A stretch of 16,881 bases of DNA from an uncultured Collinsella sp. (lineage in GTDB: Bacteria > Actinomycetota > Coriobacteriia > Coriobacteriales > Coriobacteriaceae). The stretch is taken from assembly GCA_900765185.1 (NCBI GenBank), contig CAAFQT010000284.1, forward strand, positions 1 to 16,881, read 5' to 3'. Positions 1 through 7,554 of this stretch are shown piece after piece. Below the pieces are notes generated by a model. That model ran no database searches. It worked only from the letters and a program-made list of their open reading frames with translations, and was not told where the DNA came from. Made by a program: the position numbers and the translations under genes. The stretch's first letter is position 1. Every line of letters starts with the position of its first letter.

Positions 1-19
1 CACGACGCTCTTCCGATCT
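1..19. other. Illumina TruSeq adapter remnant (non-genomic)
   Basis: The first 19 bases, CACGACGCTCTTCCGATCT, are identical to the 3' end of the TruSeq universal (read 1) adapter as I know it. The match stops exactly where insert sequence would begin. The P-type ATPase reading frame continues sensibly up to about base 20-22, and only adapter-coded residues lie beyond. This is untrimmed adapter at a contig end, not organism DNA, so the left boundary of the window is an assembly break. Confidence 0.93.
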
Positions 20-1650
20 TGGTAGCGGTCCACTGCGGCATCGAGCTTGGCCGGCGTATCGAGCGTCGTGGCGTCCACATAAGCGTCCGCCCCCGGCACG
101 CCCACCACGCGCGCGATCGACGACACCGTACGCGGGTCGTCGCCACTGATCACGTTGAGGGTCACGCCCTGCTCATTGAAGTAGCCGATGGTCTCGGCCG
201 CCGAGGTACGAATCTCGTCGCGGATGGTCACAAAGCCCACGGGCTCGGCCTCGCCCACCATATCGCCATCGGGCGTAAAGCCGTCCACGCGCGCCACCAC
301 GAGCACGCGGCAGGTATCGGCAAGCTCGGCGACACGGTTCTCGACCTGCGAAAACACACGATCAGAGAGCACAAACTGCGCCGCACCCATCACATAGGAG
401 CCCTGCGCAAACGACGCGCCGCTCCACTTTTTGGAGGACGAGAACGGAATGACCGACAGCGGCTCAGACACCTCGACCGGGCGATCAGCATAATAGTTGA
501 GCAGCGCCTGGCAGGTCTCGTTGGCATCGGCCGAAGTCGCACGCGCCACGTTAGCCAGCGCAAAATCGAGCACTGTGGTATCGACGGGAACAGCCGCCTC
601 GTCCGAGTCCACGCCAAAGCCAACACCCTCAACAGGCAGCGGGTAGGTGCCCTCGACCTCCATACGACCCGAGGTAATGGTACCCGTCTTGTCCAGGCAC
701 AGCACGTCGACGCGCGCGAGCGTCTCGATGCAGTAGAGCTGCTGCGCCAGCACCTTGCGGCGGGCCAAGCGCACCGTGGCGATGGCGAGCACCGACGAGG
801 TCAGCAGCACCAGGCCTTGCGGGATCATGCCCAGCAGGGCGCCCACCGTGGACAGCAGCGCCGACGAAGGCACATGACCAGCCAACAGCTCGGAGAAGCA
901 CCACGAAAGCGCGCTATCGCCCGGGGTTCCCGCGGCATCCCACAGCTCGCTCACACTCGAGGCAAACAACGCCAAACCGAGCGGGATCATGATGATGCTC
1001 GCAAAGCGCACGATGGCGTTCAGCGCGTTCATGATCTCGGAATTGACCTTTTTGACGTACTTGGCCTCGTTATTAATTTTGGCCACGTAGTTGTCGGCGC
1101 CGACATGGATCACGCGGGCGCGCAGCAGGCCCGAGTCGATAAAGCTGCCGCTCATGAGCTCGGAACCGGGCTGTTTCTTGATAAGGTCGCTCTCGCCCGT
1201 CAGCAGACTCTCGTTCACGAGCGCCTCGCCCGAAACCACCACGGCGTCGGCGGGAATCTGGTCGCCGCGCCCCAGGCGGATGATGTCGTCGAGCACGATC
1301 TGGTCCAAGTCGAGCTCCACCTCGACGCCGTCGCGCACCGCGATGGCCTTCTTGGAGGTCAGTAGCGTGAGCTTATCGACCATCTTCTTGGAACGCATGG
1401 ACTGGATGACGCCAATGGCGGTATTGAGGAACACCACGAACAGGAACGTCAGATTCTTAAACGAACCGGTCAAAATGACCAGGAACGCCAAGATCACGTT
1501 GATCAAATTGAACAGCGTGCAGAGGTTCTCGATGATGAGCTCTTTGACCGACTTGGTCTTGAGCTCCATGTTGCGGTTGATCTTACCGGCGGCGATGCGC
1601 TCCTCGACCTCGGCGGTTGAGAGTCCGCGCTCGATATCCGTTGCTGCCAT
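20..1650 (-). CDS. P-type cation-transporting ATPase, C-terminus cut off by contig end
   Basis: This is an inner-membrane ion pump driven by ATP through an aspartyl-phosphate intermediate. About 543 N-terminal residues are present of a family usually near 780-900. Visible in order: a first membrane pair (about residues 40-85), the actuator motif LTGES (150-154), a second membrane pair ending in MIPQGL (P277, Q278), the phosphorylation motif DKTGT (D320), a nucleotide-binding KKWSG segment, and the start of the ISGDDPRTV hinge region. The wording around DKTGT resembles the CtpE/Ca2+-type P2 ATPases better than heavy-metal pumps, and no CxxC metal-binding domain is present. The usual PEGL glutamate is glutamine here. 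ATG at 1650 is chosen because GGGA lies 6 bases upstream; an in-frame ATG at 1662 lacks a ribosome binding site. The true ion is not determined. Hinge completion and the last six membrane segments are missing because of the adapter break. Confidence 0.9.
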
Positions 1651-1678
1651 ACCACGTCCCATCACGTCGCGTCGGTAT

Positions 1679-1715
1679 AAGAAAAACCGCCCGGACCATG
1701 CGAGGTTCGGACGGT
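1679..1715 (-). terminator. Rho-independent terminator after tRNA-Arg(CCG)
   Basis: On the minus strand a 12-position stem (ACCGTCCGAACC against GGTCCGGGCGGT, one A-C mismatch and one G-U) with a 6-base loop is followed by TTTTTCTT. It begins 11 bases after the CCA end of the tRNA and ends only 28 bases before the ATPase start codon. It should end the tRNA transcript, which leaves little room for a separate ATPase promoter. Confidence 0.85.
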
Positions 1716-1726
1716 CTTACGTTCGA

Positions 1727-1803
1727 TGGTGCCCCATGTTGGATTCGAACCAACGGCCTTCTGCTCCGGAGGCAGACGCTCTAATCCCCTGAGCTAATAG
1801 GGC
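1727..1803 (-). tRNA. tRNA-Arg (anticodon CCG)
   Basis: The 77 bases on the minus strand fold as a full cloverleaf. The acceptor GCCCTAT pairs with ATGGGGC (one U-G). The D-stem is GCTC/GAGC. The anticodon stem TCTGC/GCAGA encloses the loop CTCCGGA, giving anticodon CCG. The T-arm is GTTGG-TTCGAAT-CCAAC, the discriminator is A, and the CCA end is encoded. It reads CGG arginine codons. It has its own promoter and terminator, so it is a single-gene unit. Confidence 0.96.
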
Positions 1804-1814
1804 CAACGTTTGGC

Positions 1815-1844
1815 ATTATACCCAAGTGCACCACGGGCTATCAA
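1815..1844 (-). promoter_or_regulatory. Promoter of tRNA-Arg(CCG)
   Basis: On the minus strand, TTGATA (1844-1839, five of six consensus bases) lies 18 bases before a perfect TATAAT (1820-1815). The tRNA begins 11 bases after the -10 box, which fits a very short 5' leader. This is the best sigma-70-type promoter in the window. Confidence 0.75.
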
Positions 1845-1923
1845 AATAAAAGAAAAAGCTTTGCAATTCCGAGGAAGACGAGGCGCAACGGCCCACTTTA
1901 GAAGGCAAAAGCGAGTCAGATAG

Positions 1924-1929
1924 TATAAA
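1924..1929 (+). promoter_or_regulatory. Candidate -10 box for the aromatic operon
   Basis: TATAAA lies 77 bases before the aroF start in the roughly 200-base gap between the tRNA and aroF. I see no good -35 hexamer at 16-18 bases upstream. If used, transcription would start near 1935 and the leader would include the small hairpin at 1951-1965. No T-box specifier/antiterminator arrangement or Trp/Phe/Tyr-rich leader peptide is visible. Confidence 0.35.
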
Positions 1930-2005
1930 CTCACATGCACCATATACACAGCTCGCGATGCGGGCCGTTTTTGCAAAAGTTATCCATCGAGGTGAGAGGC
2001 ACACC

Positions 2006-3028
2006 ATGATTGCAATTTTAAAGCAGAGCGCCAGCGACGAGGCCGTAAGCCATATCGTCAGCTGGATTGAGAAAAAGGGTCTGAAGACCGATGTCTCGCG
2101 CGGCGAGAACGAGACGATCATCGGCCTGGTGGGCGATACGACCAAGATCGACCCGTTCCTGCTCGAGTCCATGGATGTCGTCGAGCGCGTGCAGCGCGTC
2201 TCCGAGCCGTTCAAGCGCGCAAATCGCAAGTTCCACCCCGAGGACTCCGTCATCGACTGCGGCCACGGCGTCAAGATCGGCGGCGACCAGTTCCAAGTCA
2301 TCGCCGGCCCCTGCTCCGTCGAGGGCGAGAACCTCATCCGCATCGCACGCCGCGTAAAGGCCGCCGGCGCCACGATGCTGCGCGGCGGTGCCTACAAGCC
2401 CCGCACCTCCCCCTACGCCTACCAGGGCATGGGCCCCGCCGGCCTCGACCTGCTGTGCGAGGCGTCTGCCGAGCTCGACATGCCGATCGTCACCGAGATC
2501 ATGGACCCACGCGACGTGCAGGTCTTCTTGGACAAGAAGATCGACGTCATGCAGATCGGCGCCCGCAACGCCCAGAACTTCCCCCTGCTCAAGGAGGTCG
2601 GCAAGACCCAGACCCCGATCCTGCTCAAGCGCGGCATGTCCGGCACGATCGATGAGCTGCTCATGGCCGCCGAGTACATCATGAGCGAGGGCAACGACAA
2701 CGTCATCCTGTGCGAGCGCGGCATCCGCACCTTCGAAACCCGCACCCGTAACACCTTCGATCTCAACGCCGTGCCGGTGCTGCACCACCTGTCGCACCTG
2801 CCCGTCGTCGCCGACCCCAGCCACGCCACCGGCTACACCCGCTACGTTGAGCCCATGGCGCTCGCCGCGACCGCCTGCGGTGCCAACGGCCTGGAGATCG
2901 AGGTCCACGACGAGCCGAGCCGCGCCTGGTCCGACGGCGCCCAGGCCCTCACCCCCGATCAGTTCGACGACACCATGCGCCGCATCCGCGCCATCCGCGA
3001 GGTCGTCTGCCAAGAGACCATGGAGTAA
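2006..3028 (+). CDS. aroF: 3-deoxy-7-phosphoheptulonate (DAHP) synthase, type I-beta with regulatory N-domain
   Basis: It condenses phosphoenolpyruvate and erythrose-4-phosphate to DAHP, the first step of the shikimate pathway, in the cytoplasm. The 340-residue protein has an N-terminal ferredoxin-like domain (about 1-70), followed by the barrel with GPCSVE (101-106), GGAYKPRTSPY (near 127-137), KRGMSGT and the DPSHATG metal-site segment. This layout matches the Thermotoga/Bacillus type I-beta enzymes, where the N-domain mediates inhibition by Tyr or Phe; that regulation is inferred here. ATG at 2006 is preferred over an in-frame ATG at 1958 because GAGGTGAGAGG lies just upstream and the family begins with this Met-Ile-(Ala/Val)-Ile-Leu stretch. 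It leads an eight-gene aromatic cluster, and the next gene starts 3 bases after its stop. The symbol aroF is by function; aroA or aroG is also used in other species. Confidence 0.96.
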   Translation: MIAILKQSASDEAVSHIVSWIEKKGLKTDVSRGENETIIGLVGDTTKIDPFLLESMDVVERVQRVSEPFKRANRKFHPEDSVIDCGHGVKIGGDQFQVIAGPCSVEGENLIRIARRVKAAGATMLRGGAYKPRTSPYAYQGMGPAGLDLLCEASAELDMPIVTEIMDPRDVQVFLDKKIDVMQIGARNAQNFPLLKEVGKTQTPILLKRGMSGTIDELLMAAEYIMSEGNDNVILCERGIRTFETRTRNTFDLNAVPVLHHLSHLPVVADPSHATGYTRYVEPMALAATACGANGLEIEVHDEPSRAWSDGAQALTPDQFDDTMRRIRAIREVVCQETME

Positions 3029-3031
3029 CCC

Positions 3032-3946
3032 ATGGGTACGGTGAGAAACGCGCGTGTTAACCAGGGCGGCCCTAAGTGCGCCGGCATCGTCGGCCTTGGC
3101 CTCATCGGCGGCAGCTTTGCCCGCGGCTATGCGCAGGCGGGCGTCCGCGTGCTGGCCTGGGACCCCGATGACGATGTCATGACGGCCGCCAGCATGGGCA
3201 CTGTCGCCGGAGAGCTCAACGACAAGACACTCGGCGAATGCGACTTCATCGTCCTGGCTTGCTATCCCGAGGCATGCATCGAGTGGCTCGAGGCACACGC
3301 CCAGGCGCTCGCCGACGCCACCGACACCGACGCCATCATGGGTCCCGTGGTGATCGACACCGTGGGCGTCAAGGGCATCGTGTGCGACCGCGCCTTTGAG
3401 CTTGCCCGCGAGCACGGCTTTTACTTTGTGGGTGCGCACCCCATGGCGGGCACACAGTACTCGGGCTATGCGCACTCCCGCGCCGACCTGTTCCAGGGCG
3501 CCCCGCTCGTGCTCGTGCCACCCGCGGTAGACGATGCCCTTAAGCTGGAGCTCTTGGGCCAGGTGCGCGAGATGGTGCGTCCCTTGGGCTTTGGCAAGTT
3601 CAGCGTGACCAGCGCCGCCGAGCACGACCGCGTCATCGCCTTCACGAGCCAGCTTGCGCACGTGGTATCCAACGCCTACGTCAAGAGCCCCACTGCCCAG
3701 GTCCACCACGGCTTTTCGGCCGGTAGCTACCGCGATCTCACCCGTGTGGCGCACCTCAATCCTCAGATGTGGTCCGAGCTCATGATCGACGACGCCGATG
3801 CGCTCGCCTTCGAGATCGACCATCTGATCGAATCGCTCGGCGCCTACAGCCGCGCCCTTAAGGACCGCGACCAGCGCTATCTGGAGAATCTCCTTGCCGA
3901 GGGCGACCGCATTAAGCGCGCACTCGACGACGAGGCCTCCCACTAG
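3032..3946 (+). CDS. tyrA: Prephenate dehydrogenase
   Basis: It oxidatively decarboxylates prephenate to 4-hydroxyphenylpyruvate with NAD(P)+, committing carbon to tyrosine. The 304-residue protein has the Rossmann motif GLGLIGGS (21-28), an acidic residue after the second strand (WDPD) that favours NAD+, the catalytic GAHPMAG segment (134-140, H136), and the helical dimer domain with AAEHDR and the FSAGSYRD segment. No ACT domain and no fused chorismate mutase are present, so feedback control must act elsewhere, for example on AroF. It starts 3 bases after aroF; its ribosome binding site GGAG (3022-3025) overlaps the end of aroF, so the two are translationally linked. An arogenate dehydrogenase activity cannot be excluded from sequence alone. 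Confidence 0.95.
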   Translation: MGTVRNARVNQGGPKCAGIVGLGLIGGSFARGYAQAGVRVLAWDPDDDVMTAASMGTVAGELNDKTLGECDFIVLACYPEACIEWLEAHAQALADATDTDAIMGPVVIDTVGVKGIVCDRAFELAREHGFYFVGAHPMAGTQYSGYAHSRADLFQGAPLVLVPPAVDDALKLELLGQVREMVRPLGFGKFSVTSAAEHDRVIAFTSQLAHVVSNAYVKSPTAQVHHGFSAGSYRDLTRVAHLNPQMWSELMIDDADALAFEIDHLIESLGAYSRALKDRDQRYLENLLAEGDRIKRALDDEASH

Positions 3947-3982
3947 ACCACCTGTCACGCCAGGTCGAAAGGACCATAGCTT

Positions 3983-5089
3983 ATGGCGATTACCATCGAT
4001 ATCGACACTGCACGCCCCTACCAGGTGCATGTTGGCACGTTTTTGCTGGAGCAGGCGGGACCGCTCGTGCGCGCCACTGCCGGCGGCACCAAGGCCGTCA
4101 TCGTGACGGACACCAACGTGGGTCCGCTCTACCAGATGCCCGTCAAGCAGAGTCTGGAGGCATCAGGCTACGAGGTGAGTATCTGCACCTTCGAGGCCGG
4201 CGAGGCCCATAAGCGCGCCGAAACCTATGTTGCCATTTTGGAGTTTGTGGCCGAGCACGAGCTTTCGCGCTCCGACGTGATCGTGGCACTCGGCGGCGGC
4301 GTCGTGGGCGACGTGGCGGGCTTTGTGGCCGCCACCTACATGCGTGGCTGCAAGTTTGTGCAGATCCCCACGAGTCTGCTCGCCATGGTGGATTCGTCGG
4401 TGGGTGGCAAGACCGCCATCGACCTGGCTGCCGGCAAGAACCTGGCCGGCGCCTTTTGGCAGCCGAATGTGGTTATCGCCGACGTGGGGTGCCTGGCCAC
4501 CCTTACGCCCGAGCAGTTCGCCGACGGCTGCGGCGAGGTCGTCAAGCACGCCGTGATCGCCGACCCAGAGCTTTTCGCCGAGCTGGAGAAGACCCCGCTC
4601 ACGCTGGAGCTACTCAACCGCGATGTAGCCCGCGTAGCGCTCATCATCGCCCGCAATATTGACATCAAGCGCGCCGTGGTCGTTGCCGACGAGCGCGAGA
4701 CCAACCAGCGCAAGCTGCTCAACTTTGGACACAGCGCCGGACACGCCGTCGAGGCCTGCGAGCACTTTGAGCTCGGACACGGCAACTGCGTGTCGATCGG
4801 CATGGGCATCATCACGCGCGCCGCTGCCCTGCACGGCGTTTGCGATGCTGCACTGCCCGGCCGTATTGAGGAGCTCTGCGCCCGCCACGGCCTCAAGACC
4901 CGCTGCGAGCTTTCCGCCGATGCCGTCTTTGCCGAGGCGCTCCACGACAAGAAGCGCGCGGGCGACACCATCGACCTGGTGATTCCGCACGGCATTGGCC
5001 GCTGCAGCATCGACCGCACGCCGCTTTCCACTTTCCACGAACTCATTGCCGAGGGCCTCGGCCAGAAGGGAGACGCATCCGCATGCTAG
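3983..5089 (+). CDS. aroB: 3-dehydroquinate synthase
   Basis: It converts DAHP to 3-dehydroquinate using NAD+ and a divalent metal, step two of the shikimate pathway. The length of 368 residues is typical. It shows GGGVVGD (104-110, NAD binding), PTSLLAMVDSSVGGKTAID (129-147), GKN (151-153), the metal-ligand GEVVKH (184-189) and NFGHSAGHAVE with its metal histidine. The usual HGEAV motif reads HGNCV here: the metal-binding histidine is retained but the following Glu is Asn. GAAAGGA (from about 3965) provides the ribosome binding site. Its last 7 bases overlap the start of aroA, indicating translational coupling. Confidence 0.96.
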   Translation: MAITIDIDTARPYQVHVGTFLLEQAGPLVRATAGGTKAVIVTDTNVGPLYQMPVKQSLEASGYEVSICTFEAGEAHKRAETYVAILEFVAEHELSRSDVIVALGGGVVGDVAGFVAATYMRGCKFVQIPTSLLAMVDSSVGGKTAIDLAAGKNLAGAFWQPNVVIADVGCLATLTPEQFADGCGEVVKHAVIADPELFAELEKTPLTLELLNRDVARVALIIARNIDIKRAVVVADERETNQRKLLNFGHSAGHAVEACEHFELGHGNCVSIGMGIITRAAALHGVCDAALPGRIEELCARHGLKTRCELSADAVFAEALHDKKRAGDTIDLVIPHGIGRCSIDRTPLSTFHELIAEGLGQKGDASAC

Positions 5090-6402
5090 CCCGCATCACC
5101 CCGTCCCCGCTCAAGGGCACCGTTCCCGCCATCGCGTCCAAGTCGATGGCACATCGCCTGATCATCTGCGCTGCGCTTGCCAACGGCGAGACACACGTCA
5201 CCTGCAACACCACCTGCGCCGACATCGAGGCCACGGTGCGTTGCCTTACGGCACTCGGCGCCCGCATCGAGACCGTCGAGGACGGCTTCCAGGTCCACCC
5301 TACCATGAAGAGTGTTGAGTTTGGCCTGCTCAAGGCCCTTGCCGGCGGCACGCTTGACTGCGGCGAAAGCGGCTCCACGCTACGCTTTATGCTGCCCGTC
5401 GCCTGCGCGCTGGGTGCGGATGCCACCTTCGTGGGCCAGGGCCGCCTGGGCGCCCGCCCGCTCTCGCCGCTCTCGGACGAGATCATCGCCGCCGGCTGCG
5501 ACCTACAGGGTCTGGGCGGTTTTCCGCTCAAGACGAGCGGACGCATGCGCCCGGGCACCTTTGTGCTGCCGGGCAACGTAAGCTCGCAGTATATCTCCGG
5601 CCTGCTGCTGGCAGCCCCGTTGCTCGCTCAGCCCTCCTGCGTGCAGGTAACGGGCCTCATCGAGAGCCGCCCCTACATCAACCTGACGATCCAGGCCATG
5701 AAGGCCTTCGGCGTCGAGGTCAACGTCGAGCGTATTCCCGCCCGGGACGGCCAGCCCGAGGTCACGAACTTCCGCGTAAGCAGCGGCTCGTACCGCACGC
5801 CCGGTAACGTGGCCGTCGAGGGTGACTGGTCCAACGCTGCCTTTTGGCTGTGCGCCGGCGCCATCGGCTCCGACCCCATCACCGTCGAGGGTGTGTCCCT
5901 GAGCTCGGCCCAGGGCGACCGCAACGTGCTTGCCGCGCTTTCGCGCTTTGGCGCCCGCATCGTGCGCTCCACCAACGCCGCCACCGTGCAGTCCGACAAG
6001 CTCGCCGGCTTTGAGATGAGTGCCCACGACATCCCCGACCTGGTGCCCGTTATCTCGGCCGTGGCATCGCTGGCGCAAGGCCGCACGTTCATCCGCGATT
6101 GCGCCCGCCTGCGCATCAAGGAATCCGACCGTCTGGCTACTACCACCCGCGAGCTCACCGCACTGGGCGCACAGGTACGCATTGCCGGTGACGACCTCAT
6201 CATCAAGGGTGTCGACGCCTTTACTGGCGGCGAGGTCGACTCGCACAACGATCACCGCATCGCCATGATGGCTGCCATCGCTGCGAGCCGCGCCGCTGGA
6301 GAGGTCGTGATTCACGGCGCCGAGGCCGTCAACAAGTCCTATCCCGATTTCTTCGACCACTACCGCCTGCTGGGCGGCAAGGTCACACTCGAGGAGGAAT
6401 AG
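5083..6402 (+). CDS. aroA: 3-phosphoshikimate 1-carboxyvinyltransferase (EPSP synthase)
   Basis: It transfers the enolpyruvyl group of PEP to shikimate-3-phosphate, step six of the pathway and the glyphosate target. The 439-residue protein has the substrate-binding ASKSMAHR segment (18-25), the PEP/glyphosate loop CGESGSTLR (93-101), the RLRIKESDRL catalytic segment and HNDHRIAM. The loop differs from the Escherichia coli NAGTAMRP form: the glycine equivalent to Gly96 is kept, but neighbouring residues are E, S, S and F. The start overlaps aroB by 7 bases, in a different frame, with AGAAGGGAG immediately upstream. An aroC ribosome binding site (GAGGAGG) is embedded in its last codons. Confidence 0.96.
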   Translation: MLARITPSPLKGTVPAIASKSMAHRLIICAALANGETHVTCNTTCADIEATVRCLTALGARIETVEDGFQVHPTMKSVEFGLLKALAGGTLDCGESGSTLRFMLPVACALGADATFVGQGRLGARPLSPLSDEIIAAGCDLQGLGGFPLKTSGRMRPGTFVLPGNVSSQYISGLLLAAPLLAQPSCVQVTGLIESRPYINLTIQAMKAFGVEVNVERIPARDGQPEVTNFRVSSGSYRTPGNVAVEGDWSNAAFWLCAGAIGSDPITVEGVSLSSAQGDRNVLAALSRFGARIVRSTNAATVQSDKLAGFEMSAHDIPDLVPVISAVASLAQGRTFIRDCARLRIKESDRLATTTRELTALGAQVRIAGDDLIIKGVDAFTGGEVDSHNDHRIAMMAAIAASRAAGEVVIHGAEAVNKSYPDFFDHYRLLGGKVTLEEE

Positions 6403-6403
6403 C

Positions 6404-7501
6404 ATGTCCTCGACCTTTGGCAACGTCTTGCATCTGAGCATCTTCGGCCAATCTCACTCCCCCGCTATCGGCTGCTCGCTCGATGGCATCCCGGCGGGCA
6501 TCGCCGTGAACCAGGAGAAGCTGCAGGCCTTCCTCGACCGTCGCGCCCCCGGTCGCGACGAGACCGCGACCAAACGCCGCGAGGCCGACACCGCGCACAT
6601 CATCGCCGGTGTTGTCGATGGATATACCACCGGCGCGCCCATCGCCGCGATTATCGAGAACACCAACACGCGCTCCAAGGATTACTCCGAGCTGCGCCGC
6701 AAGCCCCGTCCGGGACATGCGGACTTCCCTGCGCGCGTGAAGTATCACAACATGCACGATGTCGCTGGTGGCGGGCATTTTTCCGGTCGCCTGACGGCAC
6801 CCTTATGCATCGCTGGCGGCATTGCGCTGCAGGCACTCGAGGCCCGCGGCATTCAGGTCATGGCGCACGTCGCGCAGATCGGCGGCATCTCCGACCTGCC
6901 GATGGACGATATGGCCTATCGCGAGGCCGACCGCAAGGCGATCCTTACGAACGATCTGCCGTGCATTGACGCCGCCGCAGCCGGCCGCATGCGCGAGGAG
7001 ATCCTAGCCGCGCGCGACGAACTCGACAGCATCGGCGGCATCGTGGAGTGCGGCATTTACGGGCTTCCCGCGGGCATCGGCGACCCCATGTTCGACGGCA
7101 TCGAGAACCGCATCGCGCAAATCGCGTTTGGCATTCCCGCTGTAAAGGGCGTGGAGTTTGGCATGGGCTTTGCCGTGGCCGCCATGCGCGGCAGCGAGAA
7201 CAACGATCCGTATCGCATCGATGCCGAGACCGAAAAGATCGAGATCGAGTCCAATAACGCCGGCGGCATTCTGGGCGGCATCTCCACCGGCGCGCCCGTC
7301 ATGTGGCGCATGGCCGTAAAGCCGACGCCCTCCATTGGCCGCGAGCAGCAGACCGTAGACATGGACGCCATGGAAAATGCCGAGCTCTCGGTCCACGGCC
7401 GCCACGACCCCTGTATCGTCCCCCGAGCTGTCCCCGTTGCCGAAGCAGCCGCGGCGCTCGCCATCTGGGACGCCCTCCTCGAGGACGCCGCCCAGCGCTA
7501 A
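6404..7501 (+). CDS. aroC: Chorismate synthase
   Basis: It eliminates phosphate from EPSP to make chorismate using reduced FMN, the last common step of the pathway. It has 365 residues, the usual length. Visible features: the N-terminal FGQSHSPAIG (14-23, usually FGESHG), the RR..PGR segment with RRREAD-like basic patch (near 46-60), GGGHFSGRLTAPL, and the C-terminal NNAGGILGGISTGAP and the RHDPC(I/V)VPRAVPVAEAA signature. The catalytic histidine of the first motif is retained despite the Glu-to-Gln and Gly-to-Ser changes. The start codon follows the aroA stop by one base. The protein needs reduced flavin from another enzyme; no flavin reductase is encoded nearby. Confidence 0.96.
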   Translation: MSSTFGNVLHLSIFGQSHSPAIGCSLDGIPAGIAVNQEKLQAFLDRRAPGRDETATKRREADTAHIIAGVVDGYTTGAPIAAIIENTNTRSKDYSELRRKPRPGHADFPARVKYHNMHDVAGGGHFSGRLTAPLCIAGGIALQALEARGIQVMAHVAQIGGISDLPMDDMAYREADRKAILTNDLPCIDAAAAGRMREEILAARDELDSIGGIVECGIYGLPAGIGDPMFDGIENRIAQIAFGIPAVKGVEFGMGFAVAAMRGSENNDPYRIDAETEKIEIESNNAGGILGGISTGAPVMWRMAVKPTPSIGREQQTVDMDAMENAELSVHGRHDPCIVPRAVPVAEAAAALAIWDALLEDAAQR

Positions 7502-7554
7502 CCCGACTCACCTGGGTTGCCCGTCAACTCTGCCATTACGTGAAAGGGGCCTCC

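Noticed and set aside
19..1365. A 448-codon plus-strand open frame opposite the P-type ATPase
   Set aside because: It starts at the adapter junction and has a His/Arg/Ala-rich shadow composition. The minus strand carries LTGES and DKTGT motifs.
1958..2005. N-terminal extension of aroF from the ATG at 1958
   Set aside because: It lacks a ribosome binding site, and the family N-terminus begins at the Met at 2006, which follows a strong GAGGTGAGAGG.
1804..2005. Possible T-box or amino-acid riboswitch ahead of the aromatic operon
   Set aside because: The leader is short and I see no T-box consensus, specifier loop or antiterminator pair; only a small hairpin is visible.
2018..4030. A 670-codon open frame on the minus strand across aroF and tyrA
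   Set aside because: It is the antisense shadow of two clearly recognisable GC-rich genes. Its translation is low-complexity (Gly/Ala/Val/His-rich) and it has no family motifs.
7303..7554. Long N-terminal extension of pheA into aroC
   Set aside because: It lies out of frame inside conserved aroC coding sequence. The chorismate mutase domain starts at 7555 behind AAAGGGG.
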